From JADGRF01 sp035274465 (GTDB taxonomy: Bacteria; Myxococcota_A; Polyangia; Polyangiales; JAFGIB01): a stretch of DNA of 64,000 nt. The notes under the pieces are model-generated. The model saw only the letters and a program-made list of their open reading frames with translations, was not told the origin of the DNA and ran no database searches. A program made the translations under genes and the position numbers. Below are positions 18,067-26,152 of the stretch, in pieces (within the stretch, counting starts at the first letter, position 1; the number at the start of each line of letters is the position of its first letter). Where the stretch lies: the NCBI GenBank assembly GCA_035274465.1, contig DATEOF010000353.1, forward strand, positions 12,371 through 76,370, in the 5' to 3' direction.

Positions 18067-18082
18067 GCTATCATTGATAGCA
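18066..18082. promoter_or_regulatory. Operator-like palindrome at antitoxin start codon
   Basis: TGCTATCA-T-TGATAGCA has perfect 8-bp arms with a 1-bp spacer, ending on the antitoxin ATG. The half-sites match what I recall of the operator of gonococcal FitAB, although spacing there is larger. Its place suggests that FitA-FitB binding blocks translation start or transcription of its own operon. Confidence 0.65.
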
Positions 18083-18226
18083 CGGCCGCGAGCCCTGGGC
18101 CACGCCGCTCCCCCCGGGTAGGACGTTTGCGCTGAACGTCGGTACGAGCGAGCCGGTTGGCAGCCGCTAAGATCAATGTCATCCAGATCTTGCGCCGCGC
18201 GGGCCGAGCGCGCGAAATTGGGCGCG

Positions 18227-19732
18227 ATGAACTTCCTTGGCTGGCGAGGGGTAGCTGGGGCGGCGGTGGTGCTGCTCGGCGCCAGCTTCGCGCCGCTCGC
18301 CCTGGCACAGACGCCCGCGCCCGCGCCCAAGGCGGCCGACGTCAAGGTGCACGACCTGGTCGTGTTCAAGCTGTCGCGCGCGCGCAAGCAGCTGACGGCC
18401 GAACAGCGGGCTCGCGCCGCAAGCCGGGCGCTGGAGCAGGCGCTCGAGGGCCCGCCGGGCGCGGTGCGCGTGGCGGCGCAAAACGAGGGGCGCGCGATCT
18501 TCGCCGGCGACGTGCCGATCGTCGAGCTCTACGCCGAGGATGCGGCGAGCGCCGGTGACGAGTCGCTCGATGTGTACGCCGGGCGGATCGCCACCCGCAT
18601 CCGCACCGGCCTCGACGCCGAGCGCAAACGCAGCGACATCGCGCAGACGGTGTTCTCGATCTCGCTGGTCGTGTTCTTCGGCCTGATCGCGCTCTACTTG
18701 CTGCGGCGCGTCGGCGAGCTGACCGAACGCCTGCGTGACTTCGCCATCAGTAACCCCGACCGCATTCGGGGGGTGCGCGTCAGCTCGGTCGAGGTGATCG
18801 GAGCGGGGCCGCTGCGAGCGGCGCTGATGGCCGCGCTGATCGCCGGGCGCTGGGTGTTGTGGGTCGGCGTGGTCTACGTCTGGCTGCTGCTCTCGCTCTC
18901 GCGCTTCGAGGCCACGCGCGGCTACACCGCACGCCTCACCAACCTGGTGTTCAACCCGGTCTCGGAGCTGGCGTCGCGCAGCGTCAGCGCCTTGCCCATC
19001 ATCCTGCTGACGCTGTTGTTCGGCGTCGGCGTGTACGTGCTGCTGCGCTTCGTCGAGCTGTTCTTCATCGGCGTGCAGCGGGGCGAGGCGCGCGCCGCGT
19101 GGTTGCCGCGCGACCTGGTCGAGCCGGCCAGCGTGCTGATGCGCATCGGCATCGTGCTGCTGGCGGTGGTCCTGGCCGGGCCGGTGGTGAGCGGCGATCC
19201 GGAGGGCGTCCTGGCGCGCGCGGGCACGCTGGCCTTGTTGTCGCTGGCGCTGGGCGTCGCGCCACTCATGGCCACACTCGCCCTGGGCACGCTCACCATC
19301 TTCACGCGCCGGGTGCGCGTCGGTCGTCAGATCGAGTTCGGCGGCCGGCGTGGCCAGGTCACCGCGGTGAACTTGCTCGACGTGCGCATGCGTGATGCGG
19401 ACGGCGGTGAGGTGCGCGTGTCGTACCTCGCGGCTCTGCTCAAGCCGTCGCGCGTGCAGCTCGACGACACGCGGGTGCGGGTCGAGCTGTGCGTGAGCAG
19501 CACGGCCTCGCTGCTCGAGGTCAAGGAGCTGCTGGAGAAGACCGCGCTCGGCTTCGGCCACAGCGCGAGCGTCGAGCTGCGCGAGATCGATGCGGACGGG
19601 GCGCGCTACCTGATCAGCGTGGTGCCGGGCCAGACGCTCAGCGCGAGCGACCTGCGCATGGGACTGTCGCTGGCGCTGGCGCGCGAAGGCGTCGCCTGGG
19701 GTCGGCCGCGCAGTGGAGAGCTGGCGTCGTGA
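18227..19732 (+). CDS. MscS-family mechanosensitive channel-like protein
   Basis: The 501-residue protein has a signal peptide (VVLLGASFAPLALAQ), a periplasmic segment of about 110 residues, then several membrane helices. The C-terminal half has the MscS core: a pore-like Gly/Ala-rich helix (GTLALLSLALGVAPLMATLALGT split by loops), the VGRQIEFGGRRGQVTAVNLLDVRM beta domain and SYLAALLKP. It would open under membrane tension to release solutes. I chose the ATG at 18227 because it begins the signal peptide. It is the first of three overlapping genes, with a GTGA junction to the next. It is divergent from the toxin-antitoxin pair. Confidence 0.85.
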   Translation: MNFLGWRGVAGAAVVLLGASFAPLALAQTPAPAPKAADVKVHDLVVFKLSRARKQLTAEQRARAASRALEQALEGPPGAVRVAAQNEGRAIFAGDVPIVELYAEDAASAGDESLDVYAGRIATRIRTGLDAERKRSDIAQTVFSISLVVFFGLIALYLLRRVGELTERLRDFAISNPDRIRGVRVSSVEVIGAGPLRAALMAALIAGRWVLWVGVVYVWLLLSLSRFEATRGYTARLTNLVFNPVSELASRSVSALPIILLTLLFGVGVYVLLRFVELFFIGVQRGEARAAWLPRDLVEPASVLMRIGIVLLAVVLAGPVVSGDPEGVLARAGTLALLSLALGVAPLMATLALGTLTIFTRRVRVGRQIEFGGRRGQVTAVNLLDVRMRDADGGEVRVSYLAALLKPSRVQLDDTRVRVELCVSSTASLLEVKELLEKTALGFGHSASVELREIDADGARYLISVVPGQTLSASDLRMGLSLALAREGVAWGRPRSGELAS

Positions 19733-20949
19733 ACGAGATGGCGCTGCTCTTGGGGCTGCTGGTGGTCTCGTACCTCGGCAGCATGCTGCTGTCCGGGCGT
19801 GCGCTGCGCGGCTTCGGGCTGCCGTCGGGCACCGAGTGGGTGGTGGTGGGCTTCGTGCTGGGGCCCTACGGCCTCGCGGCGGTGCCGGCCGACGCGCTGA
19901 CCAGCTTCGCGCCGATGGCTGCGGTGTCCACCGCGTGGCTCGCGCTCGCGTTGGGCACCGAGTACGGCTGGGCCGGCGAGCGGCGTGCATCGTTTCGCGG
20001 CTTCGTGCTCGGCATCCTGTTCGCCTTGCTGACCACGGCATTCGTCGGCGGGGCGGTGTTCTCGGTGGCGCTCTACCTCATCGGCGTACGCGCCAGCGAT
20101 GCCTGGTTGATCGCCGCGGGCACCGGCCTGGCTTCGGCCGAGACCACGCGCCACGCGGTGCGCTGGGTGGCCGAGCACGGCGCCGGTGACAGCCCGCTGC
20201 TCGCGCGCATCGAAGAGATCGCGGACACCGACGAGGTCGTGCCGTTGCTCGGGCTGGCGCTCTTGTTCGCGAGCTTGCCGTCGCCGCACACCAGCGTGCC
20301 GATGACATTCAGCCTGTGGCTGGCGGTGACGGGCGGCTTGGGCGTCGTGCTCGGGGCGACCTGCGCGATGCTGATCTCGAGCATCGGAGATCCCGCGGAT
20401 GCCTGGGGCGTGCTGCTCGGAGCTGCATTGCTCGGCACCGGTATCGCCTGGCGGCTGGACGTCTCGCCGCTGACGGTCATGTTCGTGATGGGCATCGTGC
20501 TCAGCCTCGTGTCGAAGCACGGGCACGTGCTGCGCGGCATGCTGGCGCGCACCGAATCGCCGGTGCTCTTGCCCACGCTGCTGATGGGCGGCGCGCTGGT
20601 GCGCTTCGATCTGGCTGGCGTCGGCTGGGTGATCGGCGGTGCGCTGCTCGCGCGCACGTTCATTCGTTGGGTGCTCGGCTACATGCTCGGTTGGGCGGCG
20701 AAGCTGCCAACGCGCGACCGCGGGCTGCTCGGCTTCGGCATGTCGTCGAGCGGCTCGGTCACGATGGTGATCGGCATGGCGTTCGCGTTTCGCTTCGCGG
20801 GCCCGATCGGTAACGCGGTGCTGGTCAGCGCCGCGTGCATGTCTGCGCTGGGGGAGCTGCTCGGCCCCACCGGCCTGCGGCGCGCGCTGGCCACCTCGGA
20901 GCCGCCGCCGCCGCCAGCTGCAGACGGAGAGGCCGTGACGACGCCATGA
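19729..20949 (+). CDS. Sodium/proton antiporter-like membrane protein
   Basis: The 406-residue product has about twelve hydrophobic segments in the layout of the cation:proton antiporter superfamily: ALLLGLLVVSYLGSML at the start, then VVVGFVLGPYGLAAVP, a long series of helices including LIAAGTGLASAET and IEEIADTDEVVPLLGLAL, and a final GFGMSSSGSVTMVIGMAFAF. The GTG start at 19729 overlaps the channel stop; an ATG at 19738 is an alternative. Relatives often lack proven substrates, so the ion is unknown. It overlaps the next antiporter gene as ATGA, suggesting that the three proteins act together in ion or volume control. Confidence 0.78.
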   Translation: MNEMALLLGLLVVSYLGSMLLSGRALRGFGLPSGTEWVVVGFVLGPYGLAAVPADALTSFAPMAAVSTAWLALALGTEYGWAGERRASFRGFVLGILFALLTTAFVGGAVFSVALYLIGVRASDAWLIAAGTGLASAETTRHAVRWVAEHGAGDSPLLARIEEIADTDEVVPLLGLALLFASLPSPHTSVPMTFSLWLAVTGGLGVVLGATCAMLISSIGDPADAWGVLLGAALLGTGIAWRLDVSPLTVMFVMGIVLSLVSKHGHVLRGMLARTESPVLLPTLLMGGALVRFDLAGVGWVIGGALLARTFIRWVLGYMLGWAAKLPTRDRGLLGFGMSSSGSVTMVIGMAFAFRFAGPIGNAVLVSAACMSALGELLGPTGLRRALATSEPPPPPAADGEAVTTP

Positions 20950-22301
20950 GCCACGCACAGGCGAGCAGCACGCAGTCCCTCTGGGTCACGCGCAGCTTGC
21001 AGGCGCTGGGCCTCGCGGTCGTGTTCGTGGCGGTGTACGTGGCCACGCACCTCGCGCCCGCGTTCGAGGGGCCGTTCGGCGTGATCTCGGCGGTCGGCTT
21101 TCTGCTGCTGGCCGGCATGCTCGCCAGCAACGTTTTCGAGGTCATCGGGCTGCCGCACCTGACCGCGTACATCATGGTCGGTGTGGTCGCGGGCCCGCAC
21201 GTGCTGCACCTGGTCGATCACGAGGCGGTCGAGGACCTGGCGCCGGTGAACACGCTGGCGCTGGCGTTGATCGCGCTGGCAGGTGGCGCCGAGTTGCGGC
21301 TGCCGCTCTTGATGCCGCTGCGCAAGAGCCTGGCGTGGACCACGCTCACGCAGTGCGTGATCGGCACGGTCGCCTGCTCCGCTGCGTTCCTCGCGGCGTC
21401 GCGCATGTTGCCGTTCACGCATGGGTTACCGCTCACGTCGTTGATCGGGGTCGCGCTGCTGTGGGGCGTGCTGGCTGTCAGCCGCAGCCCGTCTGCGTGT
21501 CTCGGTATCCTGGCGCAGACGCGCCCCGACGGCCCGCTCACGCGCTTCTCGCTCGCGTTCGTGATGGCCTCGGACATCGTGGTGGCGATCCTCGTGACGC
21601 TCACGATCACGCTGGTGCGGCCGTTGGTGGACACGTCTGCCGGCATCTCGCTGCGCGACCTGATGGCGTTGTGGCACGAGATCCTGGGCAGCATCACCCT
21701 CGGCACGACGGTGGGTCTGCTGCTCGCGCTGTACCTGTGGCTGGTGTCGGGTCAGCTGCTGCTGGTGCTCTTGGCGTTGGGCTTCGGGTTGACTGCCGGC
21801 CTGCACTACCTGCACTTCGATCCGCTGCTCACGTTTCTGACTGCGGGCTTCGTGGTCGCGAACTTCAGCAGCCAGGGGCCGAAGTTGCTGCACGCCGTGG
21901 AGGACACAGGTAGCGTGGTGTTCGTGGTGTTCTTCGCCACGGCAGGCGCACATCTGGACGTGCCGCTGGTGAAGCAGCTGTGGCCGGTGACCCTGTTACT
22001 CGCGGGCGTGCGGGTGATCTTTGCGGTGTTCGCGCATCGTCTGGGGTCGCGGATCGCCGGCGACCTGGCGGTGGTTCAGCGCTGGGGCTGGGCGCCCCTG
22101 GTATCGCAGGCGGGATTGACGCTCGGCATGTCGGCGCTGATCGCGAGCGCCTTCCCGAGCTTCGGTCCGGGGTTTCGCTCGCTCGCGGTGGCGACCGTCG
22201 CGGTGAACGAGTTGGTCGGGCCCGTGTTGTTCAAGATGGCGCTGGATCGCACGGGCGAGAGCGGCAAGGCGACAGCGGGCTCTGCGGAGCAGGCTGGCTA
22301 G
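20946..22301 (+). CDS. Cation:proton antiporter (CPA2-like)
   Basis: The 451-residue protein is hydrophobic throughout, with CPA2-type features: an early VIGLPHLTAYIMVGVVAGPH (the G-x-x-x-x-G-x-x-x-G-P-H region), ASDIVVAILVTLTITLV, LTFLTAGFVVANFS and a C-terminal WGWAPLVSQAGLTLGMSALI. There is no RCK/TrkA-N domain at the C-terminus. It probably exchanges Na+ or K+ for protons in the inner membrane. The ATG overlaps the previous stop. It ends 38 nt from the convergent kinase gene, with no obvious terminator hairpin between them. Confidence 0.85.
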   Translation: MSHAQASSTQSLWVTRSLQALGLAVVFVAVYVATHLAPAFEGPFGVISAVGFLLLAGMLASNVFEVIGLPHLTAYIMVGVVAGPHVLHLVDHEAVEDLAPVNTLALALIALAGGAELRLPLLMPLRKSLAWTTLTQCVIGTVACSAAFLAASRMLPFTHGLPLTSLIGVALLWGVLAVSRSPSACLGILAQTRPDGPLTRFSLAFVMASDIVVAILVTLTITLVRPLVDTSAGISLRDLMALWHEILGSITLGTTVGLLLALYLWLVSGQLLLVLLALGFGLTAGLHYLHFDPLLTFLTAGFVVANFSSQGPKLLHAVEDTGSVVFVVFFATAGAHLDVPLVKQLWPVTLLLAGVRVIFAVFAHRLGSRIAGDLAVVQRWGWAPLVSQAGLTLGMSALIASAFPSFGPGFRSLAVATVAVNELVGPVLFKMALDRTGESGKATAGSAEQAG

Positions 22302-22339
22302 CGCGGAGCGGGCTCGAGTGTGTGCCCCTGGCCAGTGCT

Positions 22340-25300
22340 TCAGCTGAACTCCCGAAGCTCCGGATAGCACGCGTAGACCTCGTTCATGGGGCTCACGAAG
22401 CCGCACTCCCGCATGCGCTGCTCCCACTGCACTGCATCCGCGTTGCCCGCCGTTCCGCCCGTGATGAGCGCGAGCACCAGCCGTTCACGAGCTGCCTCGA
22501 CGTGGCTTCCAATCCGATCGAGCTCCGCAGCGACTTTCGTCATCTTCTCGCGCGCCGCGTCACGGCGACCTGCGAGCACATCCAATCGCGCGCCTGTGCG
22601 CAACGGCAACCCGAAGCGCGCCTCGTCGAGTGGAATCTTCGTGAGCGCCTTGAGCTCCCAGCGGACGAGCTTGTCGATGTCTGCGTCGCGGCGCTCGATG
22701 ACGTGACGATTCACCAGGTAGCGCAAGCGGCTGCCCAGCACCAGCATGCTCATGAAAGCGCTCATGCGCATGATCGAACGTTTCCACTTGTTCCAGTCGT
22801 GTTCGATCCAGTCCGCAGCCCAGACGTAGTCATGCAGCCCGCAAGCAACCCTGAAGAGTGAGATCAGGTGCAACGTGTGCAATGGACCGAAGCGATCTTG
22901 CGGTAAGAGCTTGCGCTCTTGCTCGAGTCGGAGCTTCGCGTTCTGGTAGTCGTCGCGCAGTCCATCGACCACGGTTTGTACCAGCGACAACTGCAAGATG
23001 GCGTTGCGGTTGTTCGTCAAGCGAGCCTCTTCGGCAGCGCGCGCGAGCTCGGGCATGGCGCGAGCATAGTCGCCCAGGACCAGCAGCCCTCCGATGCGCA
23101 CCGCAACCGCGATGAAGCGCTGGTAGTACTCGCCGCTGTGCTCGCGGCGCGTGTTGCGAAAGACACGCTCTGCCTCGTACGACGGCTCGATGATGTCCCT
23201 GGCGCGCCCGAGCATGTAGCTGGAGACCGCCCGAGCCACCAACAACTGTACGCGCAGCGTATCGTCGTCGAGCTCGTCCACGATCGATTCAGCGCGCTCG
23301 AGTAACGATTCTGTCTCGCGCGCCGCCTTCTCCGAACCGTTCACACAGGTCACCACGGCCGTCGCGGCGAGCGCGAATGCAATCTCGCGGCGGCCCCCGG
23401 CGCCCAGGGCAAGGCGCAGCGCTCGGCTCTGAAAGAGCGCGGTACGCACCGGGTCGAACACCTGATACTCGATCGCAAGGCTTCCGTAGAGCTCGACCTC
23501 CTCGTTGCTGGCGCTTGGCACCGTATCCGTGTCCTTGAAGGACGTGCCACGAACGCTCGCGCGTGCGCGTTCCCAGACGAGCGCCGCGAGTACGCCGGCA
23601 TCGGTCTGCGGCACGCTCAACCCATACGCGCGCAGCACTTGGTCCACGAGCCGATTGCCGCGCTCGTACTCGCCGCAGCGAAGCAGATGCGAAGCCGCGA
23701 TGCGCTGCAAGCTCAGGGCTTGTCTCGCCTCGCTGTGCTGCGCGACTGACAAGAACAATTCCGCGGCGCGGACACCGTGGCCAGCACGCGCGAGGCAATC
23801 GGCGAGCCTGCACGTCAGCTCGGAAGTGACATCACCTGCCTGCTCGCGCAGCGAGATGCAGCGCTCGAAGAGCTCCGCCGCGCGCTCGAACGCGAAGACC
23901 GATTCGGCGTGCTCGGCGGCAGCCAGGCCGTGTTGAAGCGCTGCCTCCGGCAGGTCGGCCTCCAGCGCGAGCGAGAACAGCCAACCCGAATCGACGTTCT
24001 CGGCGTGCTCGAGCGCCCGCACGAGCGCGGCTTGGAGGCGCGTTCGCAATGCCAGATCGACCGAAGCCGCGACGCCTTCGCGCACACGATCGTGGTATGG
24101 CTCGATGAGCTGCGCAGTACCGACGTTGCGTGCACGGATCAAGCGCAGGCTGCGCAGTGCATGCAAGTGCGCTCGGCCACCGTGCTCGACCCCGGCCGCT
24201 TTGAGAGCGAGCTGCGCGGACAGCGGGCGGCCCGCGACAGCGAGTACATCCAAGATCGTCACCGCTTCGGGTGGGAGCAACTGGGTCGCCTGCACGATCA
24301 GCTGCTCGATCGAGAGCTCGCCGAACGTGCTGTCCCCGCGCGCGACCTTGGCCTGCACGAGTGCAGCCAGCTGCGATGCCAGAAAAGGATTGCCCTGCGA
24401 CTCGAGCGCGATCTTCTCGACCAGGTCCGGCCGCTCGCGCGCCACCGCGCCCAGCCGGCGATTGCAGAGCGCCTGCACGTCTGCCGGGTCGAGCGGCGCC
24501 AGCTCGACGATCCGTGCCGCGATCGATCGCGGTCGCGTAGCCTGCTCGAGCACTTCGCGCAGTGCCGGGCTGGTCGCCAACTCATCGCTGCGATACGTGA
24601 ATATGAGCAGTGCGGCAGACGATCCCAGCTGCTCTTGCCACGTCTTCAAGATCCGCGCGCTGTCCAGATCGCCCCACTGTAGGTCATCGATCCAGATCAC
24701 GAGCGGCTGCAGGTCCGCAAGGCGCGCGAACATCTCGCGCATGGCCGCTTCGCCTGCGATGCGCGCTTGCACACGGTCGGACCGCCCAGGCGCCGTCGCG
24801 AGCAGACGTTGTACGACAGGAACACGCTGCAAAGCCGGGAACAGTCGCACCAGCTCGGGCAGGTCGGGTGGGAGCATGCGGCCGACCGCGAATGCGTCCT
24901 GCGCGAGCAGATGTCGCACGAGGCCATCGATCACGCCATCCAGCGCTTTGTAAGGCATCGCCTCGCGTTCCGTGCACCTGCTGCGCAGCACGAGCGGCGC
25001 AGCGAGGAACGGCGGCAGGTCTTCTCCCAGGCTCGCGAGGAAACTTTCGACCAGGGCCGTCTTGCCCGTGCCCGAGGTACCACGCACGTGCACGACGCCG
25101 GGCGCGCCTTGGCGCGTGAGCTCGAACGCGGCCATCAGGCTCCTCAGCTCGGCGTCTCGCCCGACCAGGCCGGGCGGGGCACGCATGCTCTGGTCATTCA
25201 CCTGCGTCGTGAGTGTGATCTCGAGCGATGTACGCTGTTCGGTTTCGGTGGCGGGTCGGCCGAGCAACACGCGGAGCGTTTCGATCACGCGTGCCCCGTC

Positions 25301-26149
25301 CGGCCGCCTCTGGGGCTCGCGCAGTAAGAGCCGATTGCAGAGCGTCACGAGCGCATCCGGGAGCCGGGCTCTGACGCGCTCGATCGGTTGCGCATCACTT
25401 CTCGTCTTGCGTGAGGCCAACTCGGCTGCCGAGCGGCCCTGGATCGGCAGCTCGCCCGTCAGCGCTTCGAACAGCATCACGCCGAATGCATACCAATCTG
25501 CGGCTGCGCTGAGCTGCGCCGCCGCCGCTTGCTCCGGCGCCATATACGCAGGCGTGCCTGCGACCGTGCCTTCGTGAGTGACGCGTACGCTTTCGGCGTC
25601 AAGGCCGAGCACGAGCCCGAAGTCGAGCACCACGACGCGCCCCTTCGCCACCAGAACGTTGCTCGGCTTGAGATCGCGGTGCAGCAACCCGGCTCGATGC
25701 AGGGCGTCGATGCCGGACGCGAGCTGCAAGAAAACGCCGAGCACCGGTTCGATCGCGAGCGGCGACGCCCCATCCGCGGGCAGCTGATGCAGGTCGCGCG
25801 TCTGATCCACGCCACGCCCTTCGTGTTCGTTCAGCTCGCTTCGCAGCGCCGCGAGCAGCTCCGAGCCTTCCACGTACTCCATCGCCAGAAACCAGCCATC
25901 CTCACTGGCTTCCAGCTCGTATAGCTCGACCAGGTTCGGGTGGCGGACATCTGCGAGTGCGCGGAACTCACGCTTCAAGCGCAGCACGCTCTTGAGATCG
26001 ACGCGCAGCAGCTTCTTCCGCGCAACGAGCCCGCCCGTCTCTCGGTCACGAGCCAGGTAGACCGCGCCTGCATTGCCTTGACCGAGTAGCCGGAGCGTTT
26101 CGTAACGCGTTCCGGTGTCGTGCGGTGGCTGCGGGTGGATCGATGTCAC
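22340..26149 (-). CDS. Ser/Thr protein kinase with AAA-type ATPase and helical repeats, architecture A
   Basis: The 1269-residue protein has an N-terminal kinase domain (about 16-295: K45 in VARK, HRDLKPSN at 157-164, DFG at 176-178, GTPAYMAPEQ), a STAND/PknK-like ATPase (about 325-620: intact Walker A GTSGTGKT at 357-364, Walker B-like LVIWIDDLQW) and a long alpha-helical TPR-like region to the C-terminus (about 640-1269). No membrane segment is seen, so it is probably cytoplasmic. It starts with GTG. It is the last of four related leftward genes and lies 3 nt after the previous one. It closely resembles the product of 29682-33461. Signal and targets are unknown. Confidence 0.92.
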   Translation of the reverse strand: MTSIHPQPPHDTGTRYETLRLLGQGNAGAVYLARDRETGGLVARKKLLRVDLKSVLRLKREFRALADVRHPNLVELYELEASEDGWFLAMEYVEGSELLAALRSELNEHEGRGVDQTRDLHQLPADGASPLAIEPVLGVFLQLASGIDALHRAGLLHRDLKPSNVLVAKGRVVVLDFGLVLGLDAESVRVTHEGTVAGTPAYMAPEQAAAAQLSAAADWYAFGVMLFEALTGELPIQGRSAAELASRKTRSDAQPIERVRARLPDALVTLCNRLLLREPQRRPDGARVIETLRVLLGRPATETEQRTSLEITLTTQVNDQSMRAPPGLVGRDAELRSLMAAFELTRQGAPGVVHVRGTSGTGKTALVESFLASLGEDLPPFLAAPLVLRSRCTEREAMPYKALDGVIDGLVRHLLAQDAFAVGRMLPPDLPELVRLFPALQRVPVVQRLLATAPGRSDRVQARIAGEAAMREMFARLADLQPLVIWIDDLQWGDLDSARILKTWQEQLGSSAALLIFTYRSDELATSPALREVLEQATRPRSIAARIVELAPLDPADVQALCNRRLGAVARERPDLVEKIALESQGNPFLASQLAALVQAKVARGDSTFGELSIEQLIVQATQLLPPEAVTILDVLAVAGRPLSAQLALKAAGVEHGGRAHLHALRSLRLIRARNVGTAQLIEPYHDRVREGVAASVDLALRTRLQAALVRALEHAENVDSGWLFSLALEADLPEAALQHGLAAAEHAESVFAFERAAELFERCISLREQAGDVTSELTCRLADCLARAGHGVRAAELFLSVAQHSEARQALSLQRIAASHLLRCGEYERGNRLVDQVLRAYGLSVPQTDAGVLAALVWERARASVRGTSFKDTDTVPSASNEEVELYGSLAIEYQVFDPVRTALFQSRALRLALGAGGRREIAFALAATAVVTCVNGSEKAARETESLLERAESIVDELDDDTLRVQLLVARAVSSYMLGRARDIIEPSYEAERVFRNTRREHSGEYYQRFIAVAVRIGGLLVLGDYARAMPELARAAEEARLTNNRNAILQLSLVQTVVDGLRDDYQNAKLRLEQERKLLPQDRFGPLHTLHLISLFRVACGLHDYVWAADWIEHDWNKWKRSIMRMSAFMSMLVLGSRLRYLVNRHVIERRDADIDKLVRWELKALTKIPLDEARFGLPLRTGARLDVLAGRRDAAREKMTKVAAELDRIGSHVEAARERLVLALITGGTAGNADAVQWEQRMRECGFVSPMNEVYACYPELREFS

Positions 26150-26152
26150 GGT

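Noticed and set aside
18179..20041. A 620-codon minus-strand frame opposite the channel and antiporter genes.
   Set aside because: Rich in Arg, His and Gln with no recognisable fold; the opposite strand encodes clear membrane proteins.
22302..22339. A terminator between the antiporter and kinase convergent genes.
   Set aside because: No stable hairpin with a T-run is visible in the 38-nt gap.
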